DNA of 31,039 bases from an uncultured Rhizobiaceae group bacterium (GTDB lineage: Bacteria > Pseudomonadota > Alphaproteobacteria > Rhizobiales > Rhizobiaceae). The notes under the pieces were generated by a model. That model saw only the letters and a list, made by a program, of their open reading frames with translations. It was not told where the DNA came from and searched no databases. Within the stretch, counting starts at the first letter, position 1, and each line of letters begins with the position of its first letter. The stretch is from contig CALDZZ010000219.1 in the NCBI GenBank assembly GCA_937944075.1, positions 1 through 31,039 on the forward strand, written 5' to 3'. The position numbers and the translations under genes are program-made. Below are positions 14,725-22,329 of this stretch, in pieces.

Positions 14725-16323
14725 TTAACTTGCCAGCGGTGACGCATCCCTTACGTCCTGATCAACATGCTCTGCAAACTGCTCAAAATTGGCAATGAAC
14801 ATGCCAACCAGTTTTTGAGCCTGCTCATCATATGCATCTTGATCTGACCAGGTGCTGCGAGGTGTCAGGATAGAGGTTTCCACCCCCTCAACAGCCTCTG
14901 GCACCATAAAGCCAAAGTTGTCATCCTTGCGGAATGAAGCATTGTTCAACGACCCATCAAGAGCGGCAGACAGCAAGCCGCGAGTTGCCTTGATTGGCAT
15001 TCGATTGCCAACCCCGTAAGCGCCGCCTGTCCAGCCGGTGTTCACAAGCCAGCAATCAACGTTATGCCTGGCAATTAAATCACGCAAAAGGTTTCCGTAT
15101 TCTGATGGGTGACGCGGCATGAATGGTGCACCAAAACAGGTTGAAAAAGTCGCCTCGGGCTCGCTTACACCTTTTTCAGTGCCAGCAACCTTTGCCGTGT
15201 AACCGGAGAGGAAATGATACATGGCCTGTGCAGGTGTCAGCTTTGCAATTGGAGGCAACACACCAAAGGCATCCGCAGTCAGCATGATGATGTTTTTTGG
15301 ATGCGGTGCAGTACCGGTTGCAGAAGCATTTGGAATGAAGTGGATCGGATAGGCACAACGGGTATTTTCTGTCAGGCTGCCATCATCAAAATCAGGTGTG
15401 CGGTTTTCATCAAGAATGACATTTTCAAGAACTGTACCAAATCGTTGTGTTGTTGAATAAATTTCAGGTTCGGATTCTTCCGAAAGGCGTATCGTCTTGG
15501 CATAACAACCACCTTCAAAATTGAAAATGCCTTCCGAGTTCCAGCCATGCTCGTCATCACCGATCAGCGTGCGGGACTGGTCTGCAGAAAGCGTTGTCTT
15601 GCCGGTTCCTGAAAGACCGAAAAATACAGCCGCTTCGCCAGCATCATTGTGGTTTGCGGAACAATGCATCGGCATGACACCTGATTCAGGCAATTTAAAA
15701 TTCAGGTAGGAGAATACGGATTTCTTCATTTCACCTGCATATGAAGTGCCACCAATCAGAACCAGTTTGTTTTTGAAGTCACATGCAATGACTGTTTCCG
15801 AGCGACAGCCATGGCGCTCTGGGTCTGCCTTAAAGTCAGGCATGTCAATAATGGTGAATTCGGGTGCGAAGTTATCAAGTTCTGAAGTTTCAGGACGAAT
15901 AAGCAGGTTACGGATGAAAAGCGCATGCCAGGCTTTCATCATGACAACACGAACCTTGATCTTGGAATTTGCATCTGCACCGCCGTGCAAGTCCTGTACA
16001 AAAAGTTCCTTGCCTTCTGCATGAGCCATCATGTCAGCCTTCAGCGTTGCAAAATGCTCGGGTGACATGGACTTGTTGTTATCCCACCAAACGCTGTCTT
16101 TTGTAACATCATCGAGAACAACAAACTTGTCCTGGGCCGAACGCCCGGTGTGAGTACCTGTCTCGACACAAAGCGCACCCATGTCTGTCAGCGTGGATTC
16201 TGAACGTGCAATTGAAAACTCATACAATTCCGGAGCCTGCTGGTTGGCCATCACCTCTCCAGGTTGTTTTATGCCAAGTTCTTTCAAATTGCTTACGATT
16301 GCTTCTACGCCAGTATTCGTCAC
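14725..16323 (-). CDS. pckA: Phosphoenolpyruvate carboxykinase (ATP)
   Basis: 532 residues. It converts oxaloacetate and ATP to phosphoenolpyruvate, the entry to gluconeogenesis from organic acids. Diagnostic motifs are the kinase loop GLSGTGKTT at about 236-244, the preceding HCSANHNDAGEAAVFF, ARSESTLTDMGALCVETGTHTGRS near the N-terminus (substrate-binding Arg), and DDEHGWNSEGIFNFEGGCYAK (metal-binding Asp). The start is a GTG at 16323 with AAAGG about 10 bp upstream on the minus strand. It is divergent from chvI, an arrangement shared with many Rhizobiales. No terminator hairpin lies in the 1 bp gap to the convergent penicillin-binding protein gene. Confidence 0.97.
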   Translation of the reverse strand: MTNTGVEAIVSNLKELGIKQPGEVMANQQAPELYEFSIARSESTLTDMGALCVETGTHTGRSAQDKFVVLDDVTKDSVWWDNNKSMSPEHFATLKADMMAHAEGKELFVQDLHGGADANSKIKVRVVMMKAWHALFIRNLLIRPETSELDNFAPEFTIIDMPDFKADPERHGCRSETVIACDFKNKLVLIGGTSYAGEMKKSVFSYLNFKLPESGVMPMHCSANHNDAGEAAVFFGLSGTGKTTLSADQSRTLIGDDEHGWNSEGIFNFEGGCYAKTIRLSEESEPEIYSTTQRFGTVLENVILDENRTPDFDDGSLTENTRCAYPIHFIPNASATGTAPHPKNIIMLTADAFGVLPPIAKLTPAQAMYHFLSGYTAKVAGTEKGVSEPEATFSTCFGAPFMPRHPSEYGNLLRDLIARHNVDCWLVNTGWTGGAYGVGNRMPIKATRGLLSAALDGSLNNASFRKDDNFGFMVPEAVEGVETSILTPRSTWSDQDAYDEQAQKLVGMFIANFEQFAEHVDQDVRDASPLAS

Positions 16324-16610
16324 TTTGATTGCCTTTTTCAGAAAAAATACACCACTCGTTCGCGAGTTTGGCGTGTCTTACTATGTAAACCTGTTTTTTG
16401 CTACCTATATCTTTGTCTTATACGACAATCAACCAGTAGCAGATTTCTGCCTGAAATCATCCATTCGGGCTTGTTTATGAACGCTTTAATACCCATTATC
16501 GCATCATTGGTATGAAACTGGTCTATACGATTGCCACAATTTGCCCAAACTTATAGCGCCAATGCAATTCTACTATATTAATTTTAAGTATTTTCGGGGA
16601 GATACCCAAC
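16324..16610. promoter_or_regulatory. Divergent pckA/chvI control region
   Basis: This 287 bp AT-rich gap must hold promoters for both genes. I see no convincing gene in it; short frames there are poor. A GGGGAGATA ribosome binding site for chvI lies at its right end. The words TATACGA occur twice (about 16419 and 16524). No promoter pair is clear enough to annotate separately. Confidence 0.55.
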
Positions 16611-17315
16611 ATGCCAACCATAGCCCTTGTCGATGATGATCGAAACATCCTGACGTCCGTTTCCATCGCTCTGGAATCTGAGGGATACAAAGTCGAGACA
16701 TATACCGATGGTGCTTCTGCATTGGATGGCCTCAACCTGAAGCGGCCCGATCTTGCAATCTTTGATATCAAGATGCCCCGAATGGACGGGATGGAGCTTT
16801 TGCGCAGGCTTCGACAGACGTCTGATTTGCCGGTAATCTTTCTGACTTCCAAGGATGAGGAAATCGACGAATTGTTTGGCCTGAAAATGGGTGCGGATGA
16901 TTTTATCAAAAAACCGTTTTCCCAACGCCTGCTGGTTGAACGCGTAAAGGCTGTTTTAAGACGGGCATCAGCAATGCCGGAAGTGGGCGCAAAAACGACC
17001 GAAACCTCTGCGAAAACATTGGAACGGGGTCAATTGGTAATGGACCAGGAACGCCATACCTGCACATGGAATGGCAAACCGGTAACCTTGACTGTGACCG
17101 AGTTTCTTATTCTCTACGCATTGGCGCAACGACCGGGTGTTGTCAAAAGTCGTGACTCACTGATGGATGCGGCCTATGATGATCAGGTATATGTTGATGA
17201 CAGAACCATCGACAGTCACATCAAACGCTTGCGCAAAAAGTTCAAGGTTGAAGATGACAATTTCGACATGATCGAAACATTATATGGCGTGGGATACAGA
17301 TTCAGAGAGGGATAG
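16611..17315 (+). CDS. chvI: Response regulator ChvI (OmpR/PhoB family)
   Basis: 234 residues. The receiver domain has the acidic pocket DDD at 8-10, the phospho-acceptor Asp52 in LAIFDIKMPRMDG, a Thr/Ser switch in IFLTSKDEE, and Lys in FIKKPFS. The C-terminal winged helix DNA-binding domain (about 135-234) includes LTVTEFLILYALAQRPGVVKSRDSLMDAAY and DDRTIDSHIKRLRKKF. With the adjacent chvG this is the rhizobial ChvG-ChvI (ExoS-ChvI) system controlling envelope, acid and host-adaptation genes. The start is set by GGGGAGATA upstream of the ATG. chvG begins 5 bp after the stop. Confidence 0.96.
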   Translation: MPTIALVDDDRNILTSVSIALESEGYKVETYTDGASALDGLNLKRPDLAIFDIKMPRMDGMELLRRLRQTSDLPVIFLTSKDEEIDELFGLKMGADDFIKKPFSQRLLVERVKAVLRRASAMPEVGAKTTETSAKTLERGQLVMDQERHTCTWNGKPVTLTVTEFLILYALAQRPGVVKSRDSLMDAAYDDQVYVDDRTIDSHIKRLRKKFKVEDDNFDMIETLYGVGYRFREG

Positions 17316-17320
17316 AATTT

Positions 17321-19348
17321 TTGAGCGTTGAGCTTGATCTTCAAAAGCAAACATCAAGGGAAGCTGACAAACACTCGGCAACCGACGCTAAAGTTACGCC
17401 AAAAAAAAGACATCAGGCAAGCTCTTTTCTTTCAACTTTAGGCGCCCTGTTTTTCAATCGCCGTGAACGAATTGAACCTGTTTCAGACAAAACCAATACG
17501 TCTGGCGATGCGTACTTCAAACCAATGGACGAGAATGAAGACCCTTACAGGTTTCACGATGATGACAATGGTGATGATCCCAAACCAAAACGAAAAGGCC
17601 TGGTTTCAAGAAGTTTCAAGGCTGTAAAGCAAAGTCTTTTTTCTTCCCTTACCCGCCGGATCCTGTTTCTTAACCTCACTGCCCTGACGATTTTTGTGAG
17701 TGCGACCCTTTACATGAACCAGTTTCGTGAAGGGTTGATTGATGCCAAGACAGAAAGCCTGCTGACCCAAGGGCGCATCATAGCCAGTGCCATCGCCAGT
17801 TCAGCAACGGCGACACCCGATGCAATCACCATTGACCCTGACAAGCTATGGGAATTGAAAACAGGTGAAAGCCTTCAACCCAAGCCTGAACCGCTTGATA
17901 ATTTTACCTACCCGATTAATCCGGAACAGATTGCCCCTGTGTTGAGGCAATTGATCAAGCCTACGCAAACGCGTGCACGTATCTATGATTCAGATGGTGC
18001 CATAATACTGGACTCACGCAATCTCTATGCGGCCGGGCAGATAAAGCAATTCTCATTGCCGCCGATCAGTGGTAGTGAACCGGAAAGACGGATTGGCTGG
18101 GCAGAAACGATTGGCGACACACTCAACAAACTGCTGCAAAGCCATAGTAATCCCATCTATCGTGAACTGGATGGGTCCGGCAGGCAATATGAAGAAGTTC
18201 AATCCGCGCTCACAGGCGCCCCAAGAACCATTGTAAGACAGACAGAAGCAGGCAAGTTGACAATCTCCGTGGCTGTGCCTGTTCAGCGTTTCCGCGCTGT
18301 ATTGGGGGTGCTTCTTCTTTCCACTGAAGGCGATGACATTGACCGTATTGTGCGCGAAGAGCGTGTGGATATTCTGCGCATCTTTCTGATAGCCTCGATT
18401 GTCATTCTCGTACTTTCGGCCCTGCTCGCCAATACGGTCGCAACTCCCTTGCGCAAACTTTCCGAAGCGGCCATCCGCGTCAAGCGAGGCGTCAAGTCAA
18501 GAGTTGAAATACCTGATTTTTCAGACCGTCAGGATGAAGTTGGCAATCTGTCTGCCTCGATCAGCGAGATGACCAATTCGCTTTACCAGCGTATTGAAGC
18601 AATTGAGAGCTTTGCGGCTGATGTCAGCCATGAGTTGAAAAACCCCCTGACCTCACTCAGAAGTGCAGTTGAAACCCTGCCCCTTGCCAAAACGGAAGAA
18701 TCCAAAAAGCGACTGATGGATGTTATCCAGCATGATGTTCAAAGACTGGATCGCCTAATTACAGATATTTCCGATGCTTCAAGACTGGATGCGGATCTGG
18801 CGCGTGATGAATCCAACACCATCAACTTTGCAGAACTTCTGGAAAACATTGTCAGCGCAAGCCGTGAGATGCGCCGCAAGAAACAGGTCGAGTTTTCACT
18901 TGAGATAAAACAGGGCAAAGGTAGCAACAAGGAGTTTTTCGTTGCAGGGCATGATATTCGCCTGGGTCAGGTCATAAATAACCTGATGGATAATGCTGCT
19001 TCCTTTGTGCCACATAAAAACGGAAAGGTTTCCATCGAGCTTACGCGTAGCAGAAACCTGATCATCATGATCATTGAGGACAATGGACCAGGCATTCAGG
19101 CAGAAAACCTCGACCGTGTATTTGAGCGCTTTTATACAGACAGGGCAGAAAATGACGGCTTTGGGGAAAATTCCGGTCTGGGTCTGTCCATCAGCAGACA
19201 AATCATTGAGGCACACGGTGGCAAAATTCATGCTGAAAACAGGCTGGATGGCAAAAACGGTGCGCGATTCATTGTAATTCTGCCAGCTGATACAAAGCCG
19301 AATGAGCGCAAGCGCAAGCAAAAATCCAGACAAAAACAAAGCCGCTAA
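17321..19348 (+). CDS. chvG: Sensor histidine kinase ChvG (ExoS)
   Basis: 675 residues, partner of ChvI. A polar, charged cytoplasmic region of about 110 residues precedes transmembrane helix 1 (about 113-134); the periplasmic sensor domain runs to helix 2 (about 350-375), followed by HAMP, then the HisKA box FAADVSHELKNPLTSL with phospho-acceptor His437, and the ATPase domain with NLMDNAASFVP (N box), IEDNGPGI (G1) and GENSGLGLSI (G2). The start is TTG at 17321, preceded by GAGAGGGA. The protein is longer at the N-terminus than the roughly 600-residue rhizobial relatives, so a later start is conceivable, though the frame is open and rich in protein-like composition. In rhizobia, periplasmic ExoR represses this kinase. 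Confidence 0.94.
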   Translation: MSVELDLQKQTSREADKHSATDAKVTPKKRHQASSFLSTLGALFFNRRERIEPVSDKTNTSGDAYFKPMDENEDPYRFHDDDNGDDPKPKRKGLVSRSFKAVKQSLFSSLTRRILFLNLTALTIFVSATLYMNQFREGLIDAKTESLLTQGRIIASAIASSATATPDAITIDPDKLWELKTGESLQPKPEPLDNFTYPINPEQIAPVLRQLIKPTQTRARIYDSDGAIILDSRNLYAAGQIKQFSLPPISGSEPERRIGWAETIGDTLNKLLQSHSNPIYRELDGSGRQYEEVQSALTGAPRTIVRQTEAGKLTISVAVPVQRFRAVLGVLLLSTEGDDIDRIVREERVDILRIFLIASIVILVLSALLANTVATPLRKLSEAAIRVKRGVKSRVEIPDFSDRQDEVGNLSASISEMTNSLYQRIEAIESFAADVSHELKNPLTSLRSAVETLPLAKTEESKKRLMDVIQHDVQRLDRLITDISDASRLDADLARDESNTINFAELLENIVSASREMRRKKQVEFSLEIKQGKGSNKEFFVAGHDIRLGQVINNLMDNAASFVPHKNGKVSIELTRSRNLIIMIIEDNGPGIQAENLDRVFERFYTDRAENDGFGENSGLGLSISRQIIEAHGGKIHAENRLDGKNGARFIVILPADTKPNERKRKQKSRQKQSR

Positions 19349-19352
19349 ATTC

Positions 19353-19808
19353 ATGAGCCGTCAAACACACCATGCCTGCGCCTTGCAGGTTAATCGTACC
19401 GGCATGCTGATAATCGGTGCCTCTTGCAGTGGCAAGACCTCTCTCATGATGGGACTTTTGGAACGGGCAGTGGCAGATGGCTTTCAAAACGCGATGGTGG
19501 CTGATGATCGGGTTTATCTAACAGCAGATGAGAGTGTAGTCTTTGCCAAGGTCCCTGACGAGATTTCCGGCATGATTGAAGTCAGTGGATATGGCATCAT
19601 TTCTAGGCCCTACCTTGAAGCCTGCCGCATAAACCTTGTCATTGAAGTGGTAGAAGATGAAACCATCAGCCGAATGCCGGAAAGTCAGTTACATGAAGTC
19701 GAGGGAGTAAGCCTCCCATTGTTAAGAGTACCCAAACGCCATGAGCGCCAGTCGGTAAGGATTGTGTTTTCCTGGCTTGAAGAAAATGGTTGCTTGCATG
19801 TTGAATAA
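19353..19808 (+). CDS. hprK: HPr kinase/phosphorylase, short alphaproteobacterial form
   Basis: 151 residues, the usual size for the truncated HprK of Rhizobiales, which lacks the N-terminal domain of Gram-positive HprK. The P-loop is IIGASCSGKTSL near residue 20-31, followed by the VADDRVYL acidic motif. The signature region reads IEVSGYGIISRP, where relatives usually have an Arg (E-V-R-G) instead of Ser. The enzyme phosphorylates Ser on HPr (here probably Ser49 of the downstream HPr) and so tunes the regulatory PTS. An ATG at 19302 is in frame inside chvG; ATG 19353, just after the chvG stop, fits the family start better. Neither has a strong ribosome binding site, so translational coupling is likely. 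Confidence 0.92.
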   Translation: MSRQTHHACALQVNRTGMLIIGASCSGKTSLMMGLLERAVADGFQNAMVADDRVYLTADESVVFAKVPDEISGMIEVSGYGIISRPYLEACRINLVIEVVEDETISRMPESQLHEVEGVSLPLLRVPKRHERQSVRIVFSWLEENGCLHVE

Positions 19809-19898
19809 ATCAGGTCAAAATGTTCAAGATAATAAAAATTTCTTACCTTTGCATAAAATGGCAAAATCTTCAGGCACCACGGTTATGAAAGGCTACAA

Positions 19899-20303
19899 AT
19901 GATCGGAATTGTGATTGTCACGCATGGAAACCTTGCGCATGAGTTCAAGCTGGCGCTTGAACACATTGTCGGGCCACAACAACACATGCAAACCATCAAC
20001 ATCATGGCCGACGATGACATGGAAAATCGCCGCAAGGATATTGAGCAATCGGTCCATTCCGTGGACGATGGTTCCGGTGTTATTATACTGACCGACCTGT
20101 TTGGCGGTACCCCAAGCAATATGGCGATTTCCCTGATGCAAGACGACAAGGTGGAGGTTATTGCCGGAATAAACCTGCCGATGCTGGTCAAGATTGCAGG
20201 GCTTCGCGAAACAAAAACCATAGCCGAGGTTGCCGAACTCTCTCAGGAAGCGGGTCGCAAGTATATCCATGTCGCGAGCAAGGTGCTGGAAGGCAGTGAA
20301 TAA
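19899..20303 (+). CDS. PTS mannose-type EIIA component (regulatory PTS)
   Basis: 134 residues. The IIA-Man fold is shown by MIGIVIVTHGNLAHEF with the phospho-acceptor His9, and by VIILTDLFGGTPSNMA. It receives phosphate from HPr. No mannose-type IIB, IIC or IID genes are nearby, so it is most likely a regulatory output protein, as in the Rhizobiales PTS that controls the ChvG-ChvI system and carbon/nitrogen responses. The ATG is preceded by GAAAGG. A gap of 90 bp follows hprK and 3 bp precede ptsH, so it is in the same operon. It is called ptsM, manX or EIIA-Man in relatives. Confidence 0.95.
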   Translation: MIGIVIVTHGNLAHEFKLALEHIVGPQQHMQTINIMADDDMENRRKDIEQSVHSVDDGSGVIILTDLFGGTPSNMAISLMQDDKVEVIAGINLPMLVKIAGLRETKTIAEVAELSQEAGRKYIHVASKVLEGSE

Positions 20304-20306
20304 CAC

Positions 20307-20585
20307 GTGACGAAAGACGCCAGTAAAATTCTCAAGATTTCCAACATGCGGGGCCTGCATGCACGCGCATCAGCAAAGTTTGTTCAATGTGTTGAGGGTT
20401 ATGATGCAAGCGTAACCGTAAGCAAGGATGGTCATATGGTTGGTGGCACTTCCATCATGGGGTTGATGATGCTGGCGGCAGCCAAGGGAAGCCAAATTCA
20501 CGTCATGGCGACAGGTAATCAGGCCAGGGAAGTCTTGCAGGCCCTGTCAGATCTGATTAATGACAAGTTTTATGAAACTGAATGA
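20307..20585 (+). CDS. ptsH: Phosphocarrier protein HPr
   Basis: 92 residues. The phosphotransfer site is His18 in NMRGLHARASAKFV, and the regulatory serine is Ser49 in VGGTSIMGLMMLAAAKG, the target of HprK. It accepts phosphate from Enzyme I (probably PtsP, not in this window) and passes it to the EIIA encoded just upstream. The start is GTG at 20307; there is no strong ribosome binding site, so coupling to the upstream gene is likely. hprK, EIIA and ptsH together make up a PTS without sugar transport. Confidence 0.95.
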   Translation: MTKDASKILKISNMRGLHARASAKFVQCVEGYDASVTVSKDGHMVGGTSIMGLMMLAAAKGSQIHVMATGNQAREVLQALSDLINDKFYETE

Positions 20586-20636
20586 ACAGACTGACAAACA
20601 AGCGCCATAAATAGCAGCCAAAAAGTCGCATTAATA

Positions 20637-20662
20637 ATCATATAAAGAAATCTTTATATGAT
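20637..20662 (+). promoter_or_regulatory. 11 bp inverted repeat upstream of ahcY, probable SahR-type operator
   Basis: ATCATATAAAG (20637-20647) and CTTTATATGAT (20652-20662) are perfect inverted arms around AAAT, 70 bp upstream of the ahcY ATG. No GC-rich stem or T-tract follows, so it is not a terminator. An ArsR-type regulator responding to S-adenosylhomocysteine, SahR, has been described for proteobacterial methionine-cycle genes, and I recall an operator with AAAGA/TCTTT half-sites. The assignment is inference. Confidence 0.6.
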
Positions 20663-20732
20663 ATTGCAGAATTATAAACTAACTGATAGAAGTCAGCCAA
20701 AACCAGAACCCCTATTCCATAAAGGAAATCCA

Positions 20733-22127
20733 ATGTCGAAGTTCACAGATTATGTAGTGAAAGATATTTCCCTTGCAGATTTCGGTCGCAAGGAACTTGA
20801 TATCGCAGAAACTGAAATGCCAGGCCTGATGTCACTGCGCGAAGAGTTCGGTGCCGAAAAGCCCTTGAAAGGTGCACGCATTGTTGGCTCACTTCACATG
20901 ACCATTCAGACAGCTGTTCTGATTGAAACACTTGTAGAACTGGGTGCTGACGTACGCTGGGCATCTTGTAACATTTATTCAACGCAAGACCATGCTGCTG
21001 CAGCAATTGCGGCAGCAAACATTCCGGTATTTGCCATCAAGGGGCAGACCCTGGAAGAGCATTGGGATTATCTGGATAAATCATTCATGTTCCCTGAAGG
21101 TGCAAACCTTATTCTGGATGATGGTGGCGATGCCACACTTTACGTATTGCTAGGCGCACGCGCAGAAGCAGGTGAAGACATTATTCCGGTTCCTTCTTCC
21201 GAGGAAGAAGAAGTGATCAAGGCGCAAATCCACAAGCGCATGAAGGAAAGCCCAGGCTGGTTTACCAAAACAAGAGATGCCATCAAGGGTGTATCTGAAG
21301 AAACGACAACCGGCGTTCACCGTCTTTATGAATTGCACAAGGAAGGCCAACTTCCCTTCCCTGCAATCAATGTCAATGACTCGGTTACCAAATCCAAGTT
21401 TGACAACAAATACGGATGTAAGGAATCACTTGTAGACGGCATTCGTCGTGCAACCGATACCATGATGGCTGGCAAGACTGCCGTTGTGTGTGGTTATGGT
21501 GATGTGGGCAAAGGGTCTGCAGCCTCTCTTCGCGGTGCTGGTGCCCGTGTTAAAGTTACTGAAATAGATCCGATTTGTGCGCTTCAGGCTGCAATGGACG
21601 GATTTGAAGTCACGACACTGGAAGATACCGTCAAAGACGCAGACATCTTCATTACGACAACCGGCAACAAGGACATCATCCGCATTGAGCACATGCGCGA
21701 AATGAAAGACATGGCAATCGTTGGCAACATTGGTCACTTTGACAATGAAATTCAGGTTGCGAACCTCAAAAACCTGAAGATGACAAACATCAAGGATCAG
21801 GTCGACATGTATGAAATGCCAAATGGCAACCGCATGATCCTGCTTTCACAAGGGCGTCTTTTGAACCTTGGTAATGCCACGGGTCACCCTTCCTTTGTGA
21901 TGTCAGCCTCTTTCACCAACCAGGTTCTGGCTCAAATAGAGCTTTGGACACGTGGAGATCAATACAATAACGAAGTGTACATCCTTCCAAAACACCTGGA
22001 TGAAAAGGTTGCACGTCTTCACCTTGAGAAAATCGGCGTTAAATTGACCGAACTTTCCAAGGATCAGGCAGATTACATCGGTGTTGAAACTGAAGGTCCG
22101 TTCAAGCCAGAACACTACAGATATTAA
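20733..22127 (+). CDS. ahcY: Adenosylhomocysteinase (S-adenosyl-L-homocysteine hydrolase)
   Basis: 464 residues. It splits S-adenosylhomocysteine into homocysteine and adenosine, removing the by-product of methyl transfer. The substrate domain includes SLHMTIQTAVLIETL, WASCNIYSTQDHAAAAI and FDNKYGCKESLVDGI; the NAD-binding region is AVVCGYGDVGKGSAASLRGAGA followed by VTEIDPICALQA. The C-terminus is the conserved GPFKPEHYRY. The roughly 40-residue insert after WDYLDKSF is usual in bacterial forms. The ATG at 20733 has AAAGGAAA upstream; a frame beginning at 20658 lies in the promoter/operator zone and is not used. A strong terminator follows, so divL begins a new unit. Confidence 0.97.
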   Translation: MSKFTDYVVKDISLADFGRKELDIAETEMPGLMSLREEFGAEKPLKGARIVGSLHMTIQTAVLIETLVELGADVRWASCNIYSTQDHAAAAIAAANIPVFAIKGQTLEEHWDYLDKSFMFPEGANLILDDGGDATLYVLLGARAEAGEDIIPVPSSEEEEVIKAQIHKRMKESPGWFTKTRDAIKGVSEETTTGVHRLYELHKEGQLPFPAINVNDSVTKSKFDNKYGCKESLVDGIRRATDTMMAGKTAVVCGYGDVGKGSAASLRGAGARVKVTEIDPICALQAAMDGFEVTTLEDTVKDADIFITTTGNKDIIRIEHMREMKDMAIVGNIGHFDNEIQVANLKNLKMTNIKDQVDMYEMPNGNRMILLSQGRLLNLGNATGHPSFVMSASFTNQVLAQIELWTRGDQYNNEVYILPKHLDEKVARLHLEKIGVKLTELSKDQADYIGVETEGPFKPEHYRY

Positions 22128-22157
22128 TCTCTAAGCCATTATCCACAAGATATAGTA

Positions 22158-22192
22158 GCCATCGCATTGACAAATGCGATGGCATTTTTTTT
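22158..22192 (+). terminator. Rho-independent terminator after ahcY
   Basis: GCCATCGCATT (22158-22168), loop GACA, and AATGCGATGGC (22173-22183) form a perfect 11 bp stem followed by ATTTTTTTT. Confidence 0.95.
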
Positions 22193-22329
22193 GGGAAAGG
22201 ACTTCACGACGAATCGCTAATTGTTTAAAGTGTTAAGAATCAAATGCTTCCGCGAATCAGTTGATTTGAAAGAAGAAGTATAAAAAAGCAGGGCAGTCTG
22301 GGGAATCAAGCGGCGAGAGGACCGGGGAC

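Noticed and set aside
20586..20732. SAH riboswitch upstream of ahcY
   Set aside because: The leader is AT-rich and has no GC-rich conserved core; only the inverted repeat is convincing.
22205..22260. CtrA box upstream of divL
   Set aside because: TTAA words are present (TTTAAAGTGTTAAG) but the spacing is 4, not the 7 of the TTAA-N7-TTAA motif.
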